In this document: positions 1-5,350 of the stretch, piece by piece
How positions within the stretch are numbered: the first letter of the stretch is position 1
Layout of the letters: the number at the start of each line of letters is the position of its first letter
From: an uncultured Collinsella sp.
Lineage (GTDB): Bacteria > Actinomycetota > Coriobacteriia > Coriobacteriales > Coriobacteriaceae
DNA: 6,759 nucleotides
NCBI GenBank assembly: GCA_900556675.1
Contig: USQE01000060.1
Location: 1-6,759 of the forward strand
Direction: 5' to 3'
Notes under the pieces: model-generated
The model's input: the letters and a program-made list of their open reading frames with translations, nothing else
What the model was told of the DNA's origin: nothing
Database searches by the model: none
Program-made: the position numbers and the translations under genes

Positions 1-43
1 ATAATGCTTGGGTCGGTGGGCTGATGTGTTGCGTCCCGTTGGG

Positions 44-1180
44 CTATAAGGTTGAAACGAAGGTTGACAGGCGGTGGAGACCTTCGTCCAAATTTTTGTC
101 GGAGACGCAGTAGCTTAAGCGGACGTGGCCTTCGGTGCCGAAGCAGTCTCCCGGGACTAGGGCTACGTTGGCTTCTTTGATGGCTTTGATGCAGAAGTCT
201 TCGCTTGTTAGGCCGAATTGTTTGATGCTCGGGAAAGCGTAGAAGGCGCCTGCCGGTTCCACTACGTCGAGACCCATGGCGTTTAAGGCTGCGAGCACGC
301 GTTCGCGGCGGGCTCGGTAGACTTTGAGCATGGGGGCTGGGTCGACGGTCAGGGCTCGGGCCGCGGCGTCCATCTCAAAGGAGACGGCGCTCGATACTAA
401 GTATTGGTGGGCCTTTGCGATCTCGGCGATGACGGGGGCTGCGGCTGCGAGCCAGCCCAAGCGCCAGCCGGTCATGGCCCAGGGCTTGGAGAAGCTCTCG
501 ATGACCACCGTCTGCTCGCGTAGCTCCGGGTGGCGCTGGGCAAATCGCTCGTAGCCGTCCACGTAGACCAGGCGGTTATATACGTCGTCGCAGACCACGT
601 AGATGCCCGCCTGCTCTGCCACGCGCGCCACGGCGTCGAGCGATGCCGCGTTGAGGATGCATCCCGTAGGATTGTTAGGCGAGCAGATGACGATGGCTTT
701 GGTCGCCGGCGTCACGCAAGCACGAAGTGCGTCCTCGTCAATCCGAAATTGCGCAGGCTCTGTATCCAAAAAGACCGCTTTGGCGTGGTTGGCCACGACG
801 ATGCTCTCGTACAGGCCAAAGGCTGGCGTGGGGATGATGACCTCGTCGCCGGGGTTGAGCATAGCCATGAATGTTGCCGACAGGGCCTCGGTCGCGCCGT
901 CGGTCAGGACGACCTCGTCGGCCGAAAACGTAAGGCCCGCATCCCCCATGTAGGCAGACAGCGCCTCGCGCAGGGCGGGGCGGCCGTTGTTGGGCGGATA
1001 GTGCGTGTCGCCGCGGTCCAGTGCGGCGGTCACCTCGGCGCTAATCACATCGGGCGTGGGAAAATCGGGCTCGCCAAGCGCGAGCGCGATGCACCCCGGA
1101 TGCTGGGCGGCGAGTGCGTTGATCCGGCGGATGCCGGAGGGCTTAAGCGCGGCAAGCGAGGTGTTCATGGGCAGACACAT
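44..1180 (-). CDS. Class I/II PLP-dependent aminotransferase
   Basis: A 378-residue cytoplasmic enzyme that should move an amino group between an amino acid and a 2-oxo acid using pyridoxal phosphate. Visible landmarks are GEPDFPTP near residues 36-43, SPNNPTG at 167-173 (Asn170 contacts the cofactor), Asp198 and Tyr201 in DDVY (pyridine nitrogen and phenolate contacts), SFSKPWAMTGWRLGW with Schiff-base Lys232, and Arg354 in HVRLSY, the usual substrate-carboxylate ligand. The length is normal for fold type I aminotransferases. The ATG at 1178-1180 is chosen because AAAGGA lies about 6 bases upstream; the in-frame ATG four codons later has no ribosome binding site. Ends in TAG. It is divergent from the flavodoxin-like gene, and no neighbour points to a pathway. 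Aspartate, alanine or aromatic substrates are all possible, so no gene symbol is given. Family call is firm, substrate unknown. No clear promoter or terminator could be found. Confidence 0.95.
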   Translation of the reverse strand: MCLPMNTSLAALKPSGIRRINALAAQHPGCIALALGEPDFPTPDVISAEVTAALDRGDTHYPPNNGRPALREALSAYMGDAGLTFSADEVVLTDGATEALSATFMAMLNPGDEVIIPTPAFGLYESIVVANHAKAVFLDTEPAQFRIDEDALRACVTPATKAIVICSPNNPTGCILNAASLDAVARVAEQAGIYVVCDDVYNRLVYVDGYERFAQRHPELREQTVVIESFSKPWAMTGWRLGWLAAAAPVIAEIAKAHQYLVSSAVSFEMDAAARALTVDPAPMLKVYRARRERVLAALNAMGLDVVEPAGAFYAFPSIKQFGLTSEDFCIKAIKEANVALVPGDCFGTEGHVRLSYCVSDKNLDEGLHRLSTFVSTL

Positions 1181-1214
1181 GGCGTTCCTTTCGTAAGGGT
1201 TGCACTAGGATAGC

Positions 1215-1229
1215 GCGGCGAGGCGCCGC
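1215..1229. repeat. Small perfect dyad in divergent intergenic region
   Basis: GCGGCG (1215-1220) and CGCCGC (1224-1229) form a perfect 6-bp inverted repeat around a 3-base spacer. It sits between the divergent aminotransferase and flavodoxin-like starts. No T tract follows on either strand, so it is not a standard terminator. It could be an operator half-site pair or a chance product of GC-rich sequence. Confidence 0.3.
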
Positions 1230-1273
1230 CAGACGGTGTAACCTAAACGGAAACCAACCGGAAAGGAGGCGGC

Positions 1274-1933
1274 ATGGAGACGACCGCACGCGGCGATGTA
1301 CCAAAAACGCTGCAAACCATTGCTTATATCAGCATTCCCAATAGCGCGGATCTTGAGTTTTTGCTTTGGGACCTGCAGGATGCCATCGCGGCCTATGCTC
1401 AGCTTTCTGGCACCGCGCTCCCCCGCCCGGTCGATTTGGAGGCGGATGATGCCGGTGCAGTCGATGGCATCGTGCTGGCCATTGAAGATGTGGCTGACGA
1501 TGAGACGTTGACAGCTATCGAGCAGGCGCTTGAACGCTTTGGCGGTACGGGAACGCGCGTCTATGCCGCGATTCGAGCCGCACAAGAGGGCGCTAAGCAG
1601 GCGCGCGGGACCGCCGTTCGTCTGCACAAGGCATGTGAGCGCCATGACCAATTGTGGTGTGGCGGCGTTGTCGTCTGTGCCGGCGGCGGCGTTGCGGCGC
1701 TTCGCCACTCCCCGCGTATGGGCCTCTTGCGCCGGCCATTTTCCGAAGCGATGGACAAGCTCGTAGGCGCCGTTCGCATGGGCTGCTCCGTCGAGCATGC
1801 GCAGCGACTTGGCGGCGGCAATGCCGTCAACGTCAACGTCGACGGCATGGTTTGCGCCGAGCCAGCCGTGCCCGCGCCGATCTGGCGAGGCGTTCTGAAA
1901 CGCCTCGGCGCCCGCGCCCAATCAGATATCTAA
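1274..1933 (+). CDS. Uncharacterised protein, flavodoxin/FMN-reductase-like fold without flavin loop
   Basis: A 219-residue protein with no signal peptide or membrane segment, so probably cytoplasmic. The pattern is alpha/beta: TIAYISIP (15-22), VDGIVLAI (63-70), TRVYAAIRA (94-102) and LWCGGVVVCAGGGVAAL (127-143), then a C-terminal PAVPAPIWRGVLKRLG region. From memory, this order resembles flavodoxin-family / NADPH-dependent FMN reductase-like proteins, in which an interface strand is followed by VYA, a glycine-rich GGGI-type strand and a C-terminal proline/tryptophan segment. The N-terminal phosphate-binding loop expected for FMN (GSPR..GNT type) is absent, and the usual SPVY segment reads AIEDV. 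A lost flavin site or a different ligand is therefore likely. The ATG is supported by AAAGGAGG at 1262-1269, four bases upstream. It converges on the glycosylase gene with one base between stop codons. The fold assignment is a recollection-based inference and no function is assigned. Confidence 0.8.
   Translation: METTARGDVPKTLQTIAYISIPNSADLEFLLWDLQDAIAAYAQLSGTALPRPVDLEADDAGAVDGIVLAIEDVADDETLTAIEQALERFGGTGTRVYAAIRAAQEGAKQARGTAVRLHKACERHDQLWCGGVVVCAGGGVAALRHSPRMGLLRRPFSEAMDKLVGAVRMGCSVEHAQRLGGGNAVNVNVDGMVCAEPAVPAPIWRGVLKRLGARAQSDI
1886..1907. repeat. 9-bp hairpin inside the end of the flavodoxin-like gene
   Basis: CGAGGCGTT (1886-1894) and AACGCCTCG (1899-1907) form a perfect 9-bp stem around a CTGA tetraloop. 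It lies 23 bases before the stop codon, within coding sequence. The two convergent genes here have no intergenic space for a terminator, so this hairpin could slow or stop polymerase from either side. No T tract follows in either direction, which argues against a classic intrinsic terminator. Confidence 0.4.
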
Positions 1934-1934
1934 A

Positions 1935-2498
1935 TTAGAGAGCGGCCCAGTCAACGGCTTCGTGCCAACGCTCAACAAGACGCTCCAGACGCCAGGCGGC
2001 ATTGGCGGGACTTGTAGAGGGCAGGACGATGGCGGGCAGCCCGGTGCGTTCTTGTAGATAGCGCTTGTAGAGCCGGCCAGCTGTACCACCGTTGCATATC
2101 ACCTGCTCAATGGGAGCTGCGCCGGTAATGCGCTCGATATGTGCCGGAACGACGTTTTTGATGCTGGCATCACTCGAGCCCTTAATGTCACAACTCTCGA
2201 TCACGTCCCACAGGGCCACGCCGCCGTTCAGCAGCATGGAGCGCTTGGCGGCAATTGAGGCGTCGAGCGTCGCAGGCTCACCGCTTGCCAAAGGGTCGCC
2301 CTCGTTGGGCGGCACGGGCACACCGAGGCATGCGGCCATCACGCGCCAAAAGCGATTCTGAGGGTTGCCGTAATAAAAGGCATTGGCGCGCGAAAGCACC
2401 GAGGGAAACGACCCGAGCACCAAAACGCGCGAGTGCTCGTCAAACACGGGTTCAAACCCATGCTCAATATGTTGATAGCCCTCGTCCGGCGCGGCCAC
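1935..2498 (-). CDS. DNA-deoxyinosine (hypoxanthine-DNA) glycosylase, UDG superfamily
   Basis: A 187-residue base-excision-repair enzyme expected to remove hypoxanthine, the product of adenine deamination, from DNA. It fits the hypoxanthine-DNA glycosylase branch of the uracil-DNA glycosylase superfamily. The signature is VLVLGSFPS (26-33) followed by FYYGNPQNRFW (41-51), ALWDVI (95-100), VICNGGTA (133-140) and the closing LPSTSPANAAW (159-169), which corresponds to superfamily motif 2. The length is typical. The start is a GTG at 2496-2498, supported by GAGGG at 2507-2511, eight bases upstream; the next Met falls after the catalytic motifs. It begins three bases after the GH13 stop, so it is probably co-transcribed and translationally coupled with that gene. 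Its TAA stop is one base from the convergent TAA. Substrate preference within the superfamily cannot be fixed from sequence alone. Confidence 0.92.
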   Translation of the reverse strand: MAAPDEGYQHIEHGFEPVFDEHSRVLVLGSFPSVLSRANAFYYGNPQNRFWRVMAACLGVPVPPNEGDPLASGEPATLDASIAAKRSMLLNGGVALWDVIESCDIKGSSDASIKNVVPAHIERITGAAPIEQVICNGGTAGRLYKRYLQERTGLPAIVLPSTSPANAAWRLERLVERWHEAVDWAAL

Positions 2499-2501
2499 GA
2501 G

Positions 2502-3878
2502 CTAGGCCCTCAGCAGATAGCGCACCTCGTAGGGTGCAAGCTCAAGGGTACCCGTCAGCTCGACCGTGGGAGCATCGTCGGCAAGCAGGTCGACGAAGGA
2601 GCCGTTGAGTTCGCCGGCTCCAAAGGTATAGGGCTCGTTCACGGCATTGACCGCCACAAGCACCGTCGCGTCGTCGCAGGCGCGCTCGAACAGCAGCTGC
2701 TTGTTCTGGATCACCACGTTGCGATAGGCACCGTAGTTGAGAGCACGGGCCGCCGCGTCGTCGGCCGAGCGCAGGTGCGTGAGCTGCTTGATGAAAGCCG
2801 TCAGCTCGTTGGGCGCAGGCTCATCGAGCGCAGGTCGCAGCGCCCAGTCGCCATCGGGGCCGCCCTTTTCGCCAGCAATTCCCCACTCGCTGCCGTAGTA
2901 GACGCACTGGATGCCCGGCATGCCAAACAGCATGCCATAGGCGGGGCGCAGGCAGGACTTGTCAGTGAGGATGCTCGCCAAGCGTGGCACGTCGTGGTTG
3001 TCGACAAACGACAGCAGGTGTTTGCCGCGGTAGATGCACCACGGGTCGCCGCCAAACTGACGATGCAACGAATGGGCAATCTCGAACATGTTGACCGAGT
3101 TAAAGCTGGAGTACAGGCCCTTGTAACACTCGTAGTTGGTGCAGGAGTCGAGCATCTCGTCGTTGACGATCTGGTTGTAGTCGCCGTGGAGCGTCTCACC
3201 GATCAGCACGAAGTCGGGCTTGAGCTCACGGGTAAAGGCGTGCAGGCGACGCATGAAGTCGCGGTCGAGCATATAGGCGACGTCCAGACGCAACCCGTCG
3301 ACGCCAAAGACCTCGGCCCAGCGGCGCACGGACTCGAGCAGGTAATCGACCACGGCGGGATTTTGCAGGTTGAGTTTCACAAGCTCAAAATGGCCTTCCC
3401 AGCCCTCGTACCAAAAGCCGTCGCCATAGCAGGAGTCGCCGTCAAAGCTAATGTGGAACCAGTCCTTGTAGGGCGAGTCCCACTTGCGCTCCTGCACATC
3501 GCGGAAGGCCCAAAAGCCACGGCCCACATGGTTGAAGACCGCATCGAGTACCACGCGGATGCCGTGGGCATGCAGTGTATCGCACACGGCGGCAAAGTCG
3601 GCATCCCCACCCAGGCGACGGTCGATATGACGCAGGCTGCGCGTATCATAGCCGTGGCTATCAGACTCGAGCGGCGGGTTGATCAGCACAGCGCCAATAC
3701 CGAGTTCTTGCAGGTAGTCGGCCCATTGGACGATTTTCATGATGGGCGCATCGGGGTTGGGCGCGGCGTTGGCAGCCTGGGCGAGCTCATCCTCGGCAAC
3801 GGGCGCGGCGTTTTCGCGCGGAGCCCCGCAAAAGCCCAGCGGATAGATCTGATAGAACGTCGTCTCGTATGCCCACAT
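2502..3878 (-). CDS. GH13 alpha-amylase-family glycoside hydrolase
   Basis: A 458-residue enzyme expected to cleave or transfer alpha-glucosidic bonds in maltodextrin-type glucans. With no signal peptide it should act in the cytoplasm on imported oligosaccharides. The (beta/alpha)8-barrel motifs are complete: ESDSHGYDT (71-79), DAVFNH (112-117), VKLN (167-170), GLRLDVA with Arg197 and nucleophile Asp199, GETLH with acid/base Glu228, FVDNHD (291-296) with His295 and Asp296, then a GMPGIQCVYYGSEWG segment and a beta-rich C-terminal domain. DAVFNH and KLN recall the neopullulanase/cyclomaltodextrinase group, but the N-terminal CBM34 domain of that group is missing. An Ala/Pro-rich stretch at about residues 22-43 looks like a loop insertion. 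I chose the ATG at 3876-3878 because GGGAGG lies five bases upstream; a GTG eight codons earlier has no ribosome binding site. The glycosylase follows at once; a sugar transporter lies upstream beyond a hairpin. Exact substrate unknown. Confidence 0.95.
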   Translation of the reverse strand: MWAYETTFYQIYPLGFCGAPRENAAPVAEDELAQAANAAPNPDAPIMKIVQWADYLQELGIGAVLINPPLESDSHGYDTRSLRHIDRRLGGDADFAAVCDTLHAHGIRVVLDAVFNHVGRGFWAFRDVQERKWDSPYKDWFHISFDGDSCYGDGFWYEGWEGHFELVKLNLQNPAVVDYLLESVRRWAEVFGVDGLRLDVAYMLDRDFMRRLHAFTRELKPDFVLIGETLHGDYNQIVNDEMLDSCTNYECYKGLYSSFNSVNMFEIAHSLHRQFGGDPWCIYRGKHLLSFVDNHDVPRLASILTDKSCLRPAYGMLFGMPGIQCVYYGSEWGIAGEKGGPDGDWALRPALDEPAPNELTAFIKQLTHLRSADDAAARALNYGAYRNVVIQNKQLLFERACDDATVLVAVNAVNEPYTFGAGELNGSFVDLLADDAPTVELTGTLELAPYEVRYLLRA

Positions 3879-3914
3879 AACAGCCTCCCGGAAATCCTTC
3901 ACGCAACGCCACCC

Positions 3915-3920
3915 ATTGTA
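3915..3920 (-). promoter_or_regulatory. Possible -10 box for the GH13-glycosylase unit
   Basis: The minus strand reads TACAAT here, matching TATAAT at five of six positions, 36 bases before the GH13 start codon and downstream of the large hairpin. No good -35 box is present at 16-18 bases, where the sequence is G-rich. A separate promoter is expected if the hairpin terminates upstream transcription, but this site is only a candidate. Confidence 0.25.
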
Positions 3921-3944
3921 TGCCCAGCTTGTATCCTCTCCCCC

Positions 3945-4017
3945 AAAATAAGTTGCGGTGGAATAGTTCCTGCTTGGGCCTTCAGAGGCCTTAAACAGGA
4001 ACTATTCCACCGCAACT
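3945..4017 (-). terminator. Long perfect hairpin with T tract downstream of the sotB-like gene
   Basis: Positions 3951-3972 and 3996-4017 are perfect reverse complements over 22 bp. The 23-base loop holds a second inverted repeat, GGCCT (3977-3981) and AGGCC (3986-3990). On the minus strand the stem is followed at once by TATTTT (3950-3945), and it begins 16 bases after the transporter stop codon. This is the layout of an intrinsic terminator for the transporter unit. The stem is much longer than termination needs, and the arms are only moderately GC-rich, so it may instead be, or derive from, a repeated intergenic element. No coding sequence is visible in 3879-4032. Confidence 0.75.
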
Positions 4018-4032
4018 GATGAGGGGACGTGA

Positions 4033-5229
4033 TTAGGCGACGGGCTTTGCGCGGCGTATGGCCGGGAATAGCACCGTAATAGCGAGGATGACGCCTACGA
4101 CGGCGATTGCGCCACCTGCGCAGCCGATCCAGGCGATACCGGGGCCTGAAACCACGGCTCCGCCGATCGCGGTACCCGTGCCGATACCGAGGTTGAACAG
4201 GCCCGAGAAGATCGACATGGCGACGGCCGACGAGTCCGCCGGCGTGTACTTGATGAGCTCGGCCTGGAACGCCACGTTAAAGGCCGTGGCGCAGCAGCCC
4301 CACAGCGCGCAAACGGCAAGAACCGCGGTGAGCGACGACGCGGCAGGACCCATAAGTAGCAAGGCGACCGGCACTCCGGAGAGCGTGATCGCAAGGAACG
4401 GAAAACGGTGCCCATCGAACAGGCGGCCAAACAACCAGCTTCCGAGCAGACCAGAGCAGCCAAACGCCGTCAACGTCATGGTGATGGCGCTTGCGTCGAC
4501 ATGCGCGACCTGAGCCAGGAACGGCTCGATATAGCTATAGCCCGCGTAATAGCCGGTCGCCATGAACACCGTGACCACATAGAGCGCGATCAGGAACGGG
4601 TTCTTGAGCAGCTCGGGCAGCTGCTTGAGCGTAAAACGCTCGCCCGCCGGCATGGCCGGGAACACGGTCGCCTGGTAGACGACCGCGATGGCCGAGAGGA
4701 CCCCGACCACGGCAAACGTCATGCGCCAGCCCACGGCCAAGCCAATAGCGCGACCGAGGGGCAGACCAAAGATCTGCGCGATGGACGAGCCCGTAGCGAT
4801 CATGCTGATGGCGAGCGCCCCGTGGCGCGTGTCGACCAGGCGCGAGGCCATAATCGAAGCGACCGACCAGAACACGGCATGTGCGCAAGCGACCACCAGG
4901 CGCGCACAGACCAGGATGGGATAAGTCGGCGCCACAGCGGACAGAAACTGGCCCAGCGAAAACACGGCCAGCACGCCCAGCAACATCCGCTTGAACTCAA
5001 AGCGCGAAGCGAACACCATGAGCGGCAGCGACAGCAGCATGACGCCCCAGGCATAGACCGAGATCATGATGCCGGCTTGGGACTCGGTGAGCGAGAACGA
5101 CGCGGCGATGTCAGTCAAAAGACCGATGGGCATAAACTCCGACGTGTTGAACACGAAGGCGCAGCAGGTGAGTCCGATGAGCGGGAGCCACTGCTTGAGC
5201 GTGATGCCGTCTTGCCTTGCCTGAGTCAT
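4033..5229 (-). CDS. sotB: MFS sugar (efflux) transporter, SotB-like
   Basis: A 398-residue inner-membrane protein of the major facilitator superfamily, the usual length for the family, with about twelve hydrophobic segments. Several stretches match what I recall of E. coli SotB: FNTSEFMPIGLLTDIA (27-42), AGIMISVYAWGVMLLSLPLM in segment 2, CAHAVFWS in segment 4, ATGSSIAQIFGLPLGR ending at about residue 160, YSYIEPF (231-237) and GLFNLGIGTG (343-352). SotB exports arabinose, IPTG and similar sugars by proton antiport. The native substrate here is unknown, and drug export is a fallback reading. The ATG at 5227-5229 is preferred over an upstream in-frame ATG because GGAG sits about nine bases before it. 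The longer form would also run through the feoB terminator and the promoter. The gene has its own promoter and a downstream terminator hairpin, so it is probably monocistronic. Family call firm, symbol by resemblance only. Confidence 0.9.
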   Translation of the reverse strand: MTQARQDGITLKQWLPLIGLTCCAFVFNTSEFMPIGLLTDIAASFSLTESQAGIMISVYAWGVMLLSLPLMVFASRFEFKRMLLGVLAVFSLGQFLSAVAPTYPILVCARLVVACAHAVFWSVASIMASRLVDTRHGALAISMIATGSSIAQIFGLPLGRAIGLAVGWRMTFAVVGVLSAIAVVYQATVFPAMPAGERFTLKQLPELLKNPFLIALYVVTVFMATGYYAGYSYIEPFLAQVAHVDASAITMTLTAFGCSGLLGSWLFGRLFDGHRFPFLAITLSGVPVALLLMGPAASSLTAVLAVCALWGCCATAFNVAFQAELIKYTPADSSAVAMSIFSGLFNLGIGTGTAIGGAVVSGPGIAWIGCAGGAIAVVGVILAITVLFPAIRRAKPVA

Positions 5230-5270
5230 ATATAACGTCTCCAATCGTTTTGAGCGGAGGCGATTATATA
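5229..5270. promoter_or_regulatory. Large imperfect dyad from -10 box to start codon of the sotB-like gene
   Basis: The arms 5229-5242 and 5256-5270 are inverted copies. Read on the minus strand, the distal arm is GGAGACGTTATATA, and the reverse complement of the proximal arm is GGAGGCGATTATATA; they differ by one substitution and one extra A. The 13-base centre is 5243-5255. One arm covers the -10 box and the other covers the ribosome binding site and the first base of the ATG. It could be a repressor operator. In a transcript reading through from feoB, it could instead be an RNA stem hiding the ribosome binding site. Confidence 0.5.
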
Positions 5271-5292
5271 GCAACGGCCCCGCATCCGTCAG
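5263..5292 (-). promoter_or_regulatory. Promoter of the sotB-like gene
   Basis: A consensus TATAAT occurs on the minus strand at 5268-5263. CTGACG at 5292-5287, 18 bases upstream, matches TTGACA at four of six positions. The predicted start of transcription is near 5256, giving a leader of about 25 bases that contains the GGAG ribosome binding site. The -35 element lies in the loop of the feoB terminator hairpin, so the two signals overlap physically. Confidence 0.55.
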
Positions 5293-5309
5293 CAACAGAT
5301 GCGGGGCCG
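5275..5309 (-). terminator. Intrinsic terminator-like hairpin after feoB
   Basis: CGGCCCCGCATC (5275-5286) and GATGCGGGGCCG (5298-5309) form a perfect, very GC-rich 12-bp stem with an 11-base loop. It starts 41 bases past the feoB stop codon. On the minus strand the bases after the stem are TTGCTATATAAT, which is T/A-rich but lacks a clean T run, so termination may be incomplete. It separates feoB from the sotB-like gene. Confidence 0.65.
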
Positions 5310-5350
5310 AAAACAATTCGATACACAGAGGTTGCGCCGTCAATATATAA

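Noticed and set aside
1..43. Possible terminator downstream of the aminotransferase.
   Set aside because: No stable stem followed by a T tract could be drawn on the minus strand in the bases available.
530..1213. A 227-codon plus-strand open frame across the aminotransferase, and a 238-codon minus-strand frame at 1205-1921 across the flavodoxin-like gene.
   Set aside because: Both are antisense shadows of better-supported genes and give compositionally odd translations with no domain features.
1181..1273. Weak promoter-like hexamers between the divergent genes (TATCCT on the minus strand, TAGGAT and TAACCT on the plus strand).
   Set aside because: None pairs with a reasonable -35 element at 16-18 bases, so they are not listed as promoters.
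1821..1848. An 8-bp inverted repeat (ATGCCGTC / GACGGCAT) around tandem GTCAAC units.
   Set aside because: It encodes the NAVNVNVDG stretch of the flavodoxin-like protein and is explained by repeated Val-Asn codons; no T tract or regulatory position supports a separate role.
3879..3902. An alternative GTG start adding eight residues to the GH13 protein.
   Set aside because: No ribosome binding site precedes it, while GGGAGG stands five bases before the ATG at 3876-3878.
2433..4019. A 528-codon open frame on the plus strand, the longest in the window, covering the GH13 region and the large hairpin.
   Set aside because: It lies antisense to the GH13 gene, whose catalytic motifs are unmistakable. 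Its product has no recognisable domain, and GC-rich codon bias readily keeps the opposite strand open.
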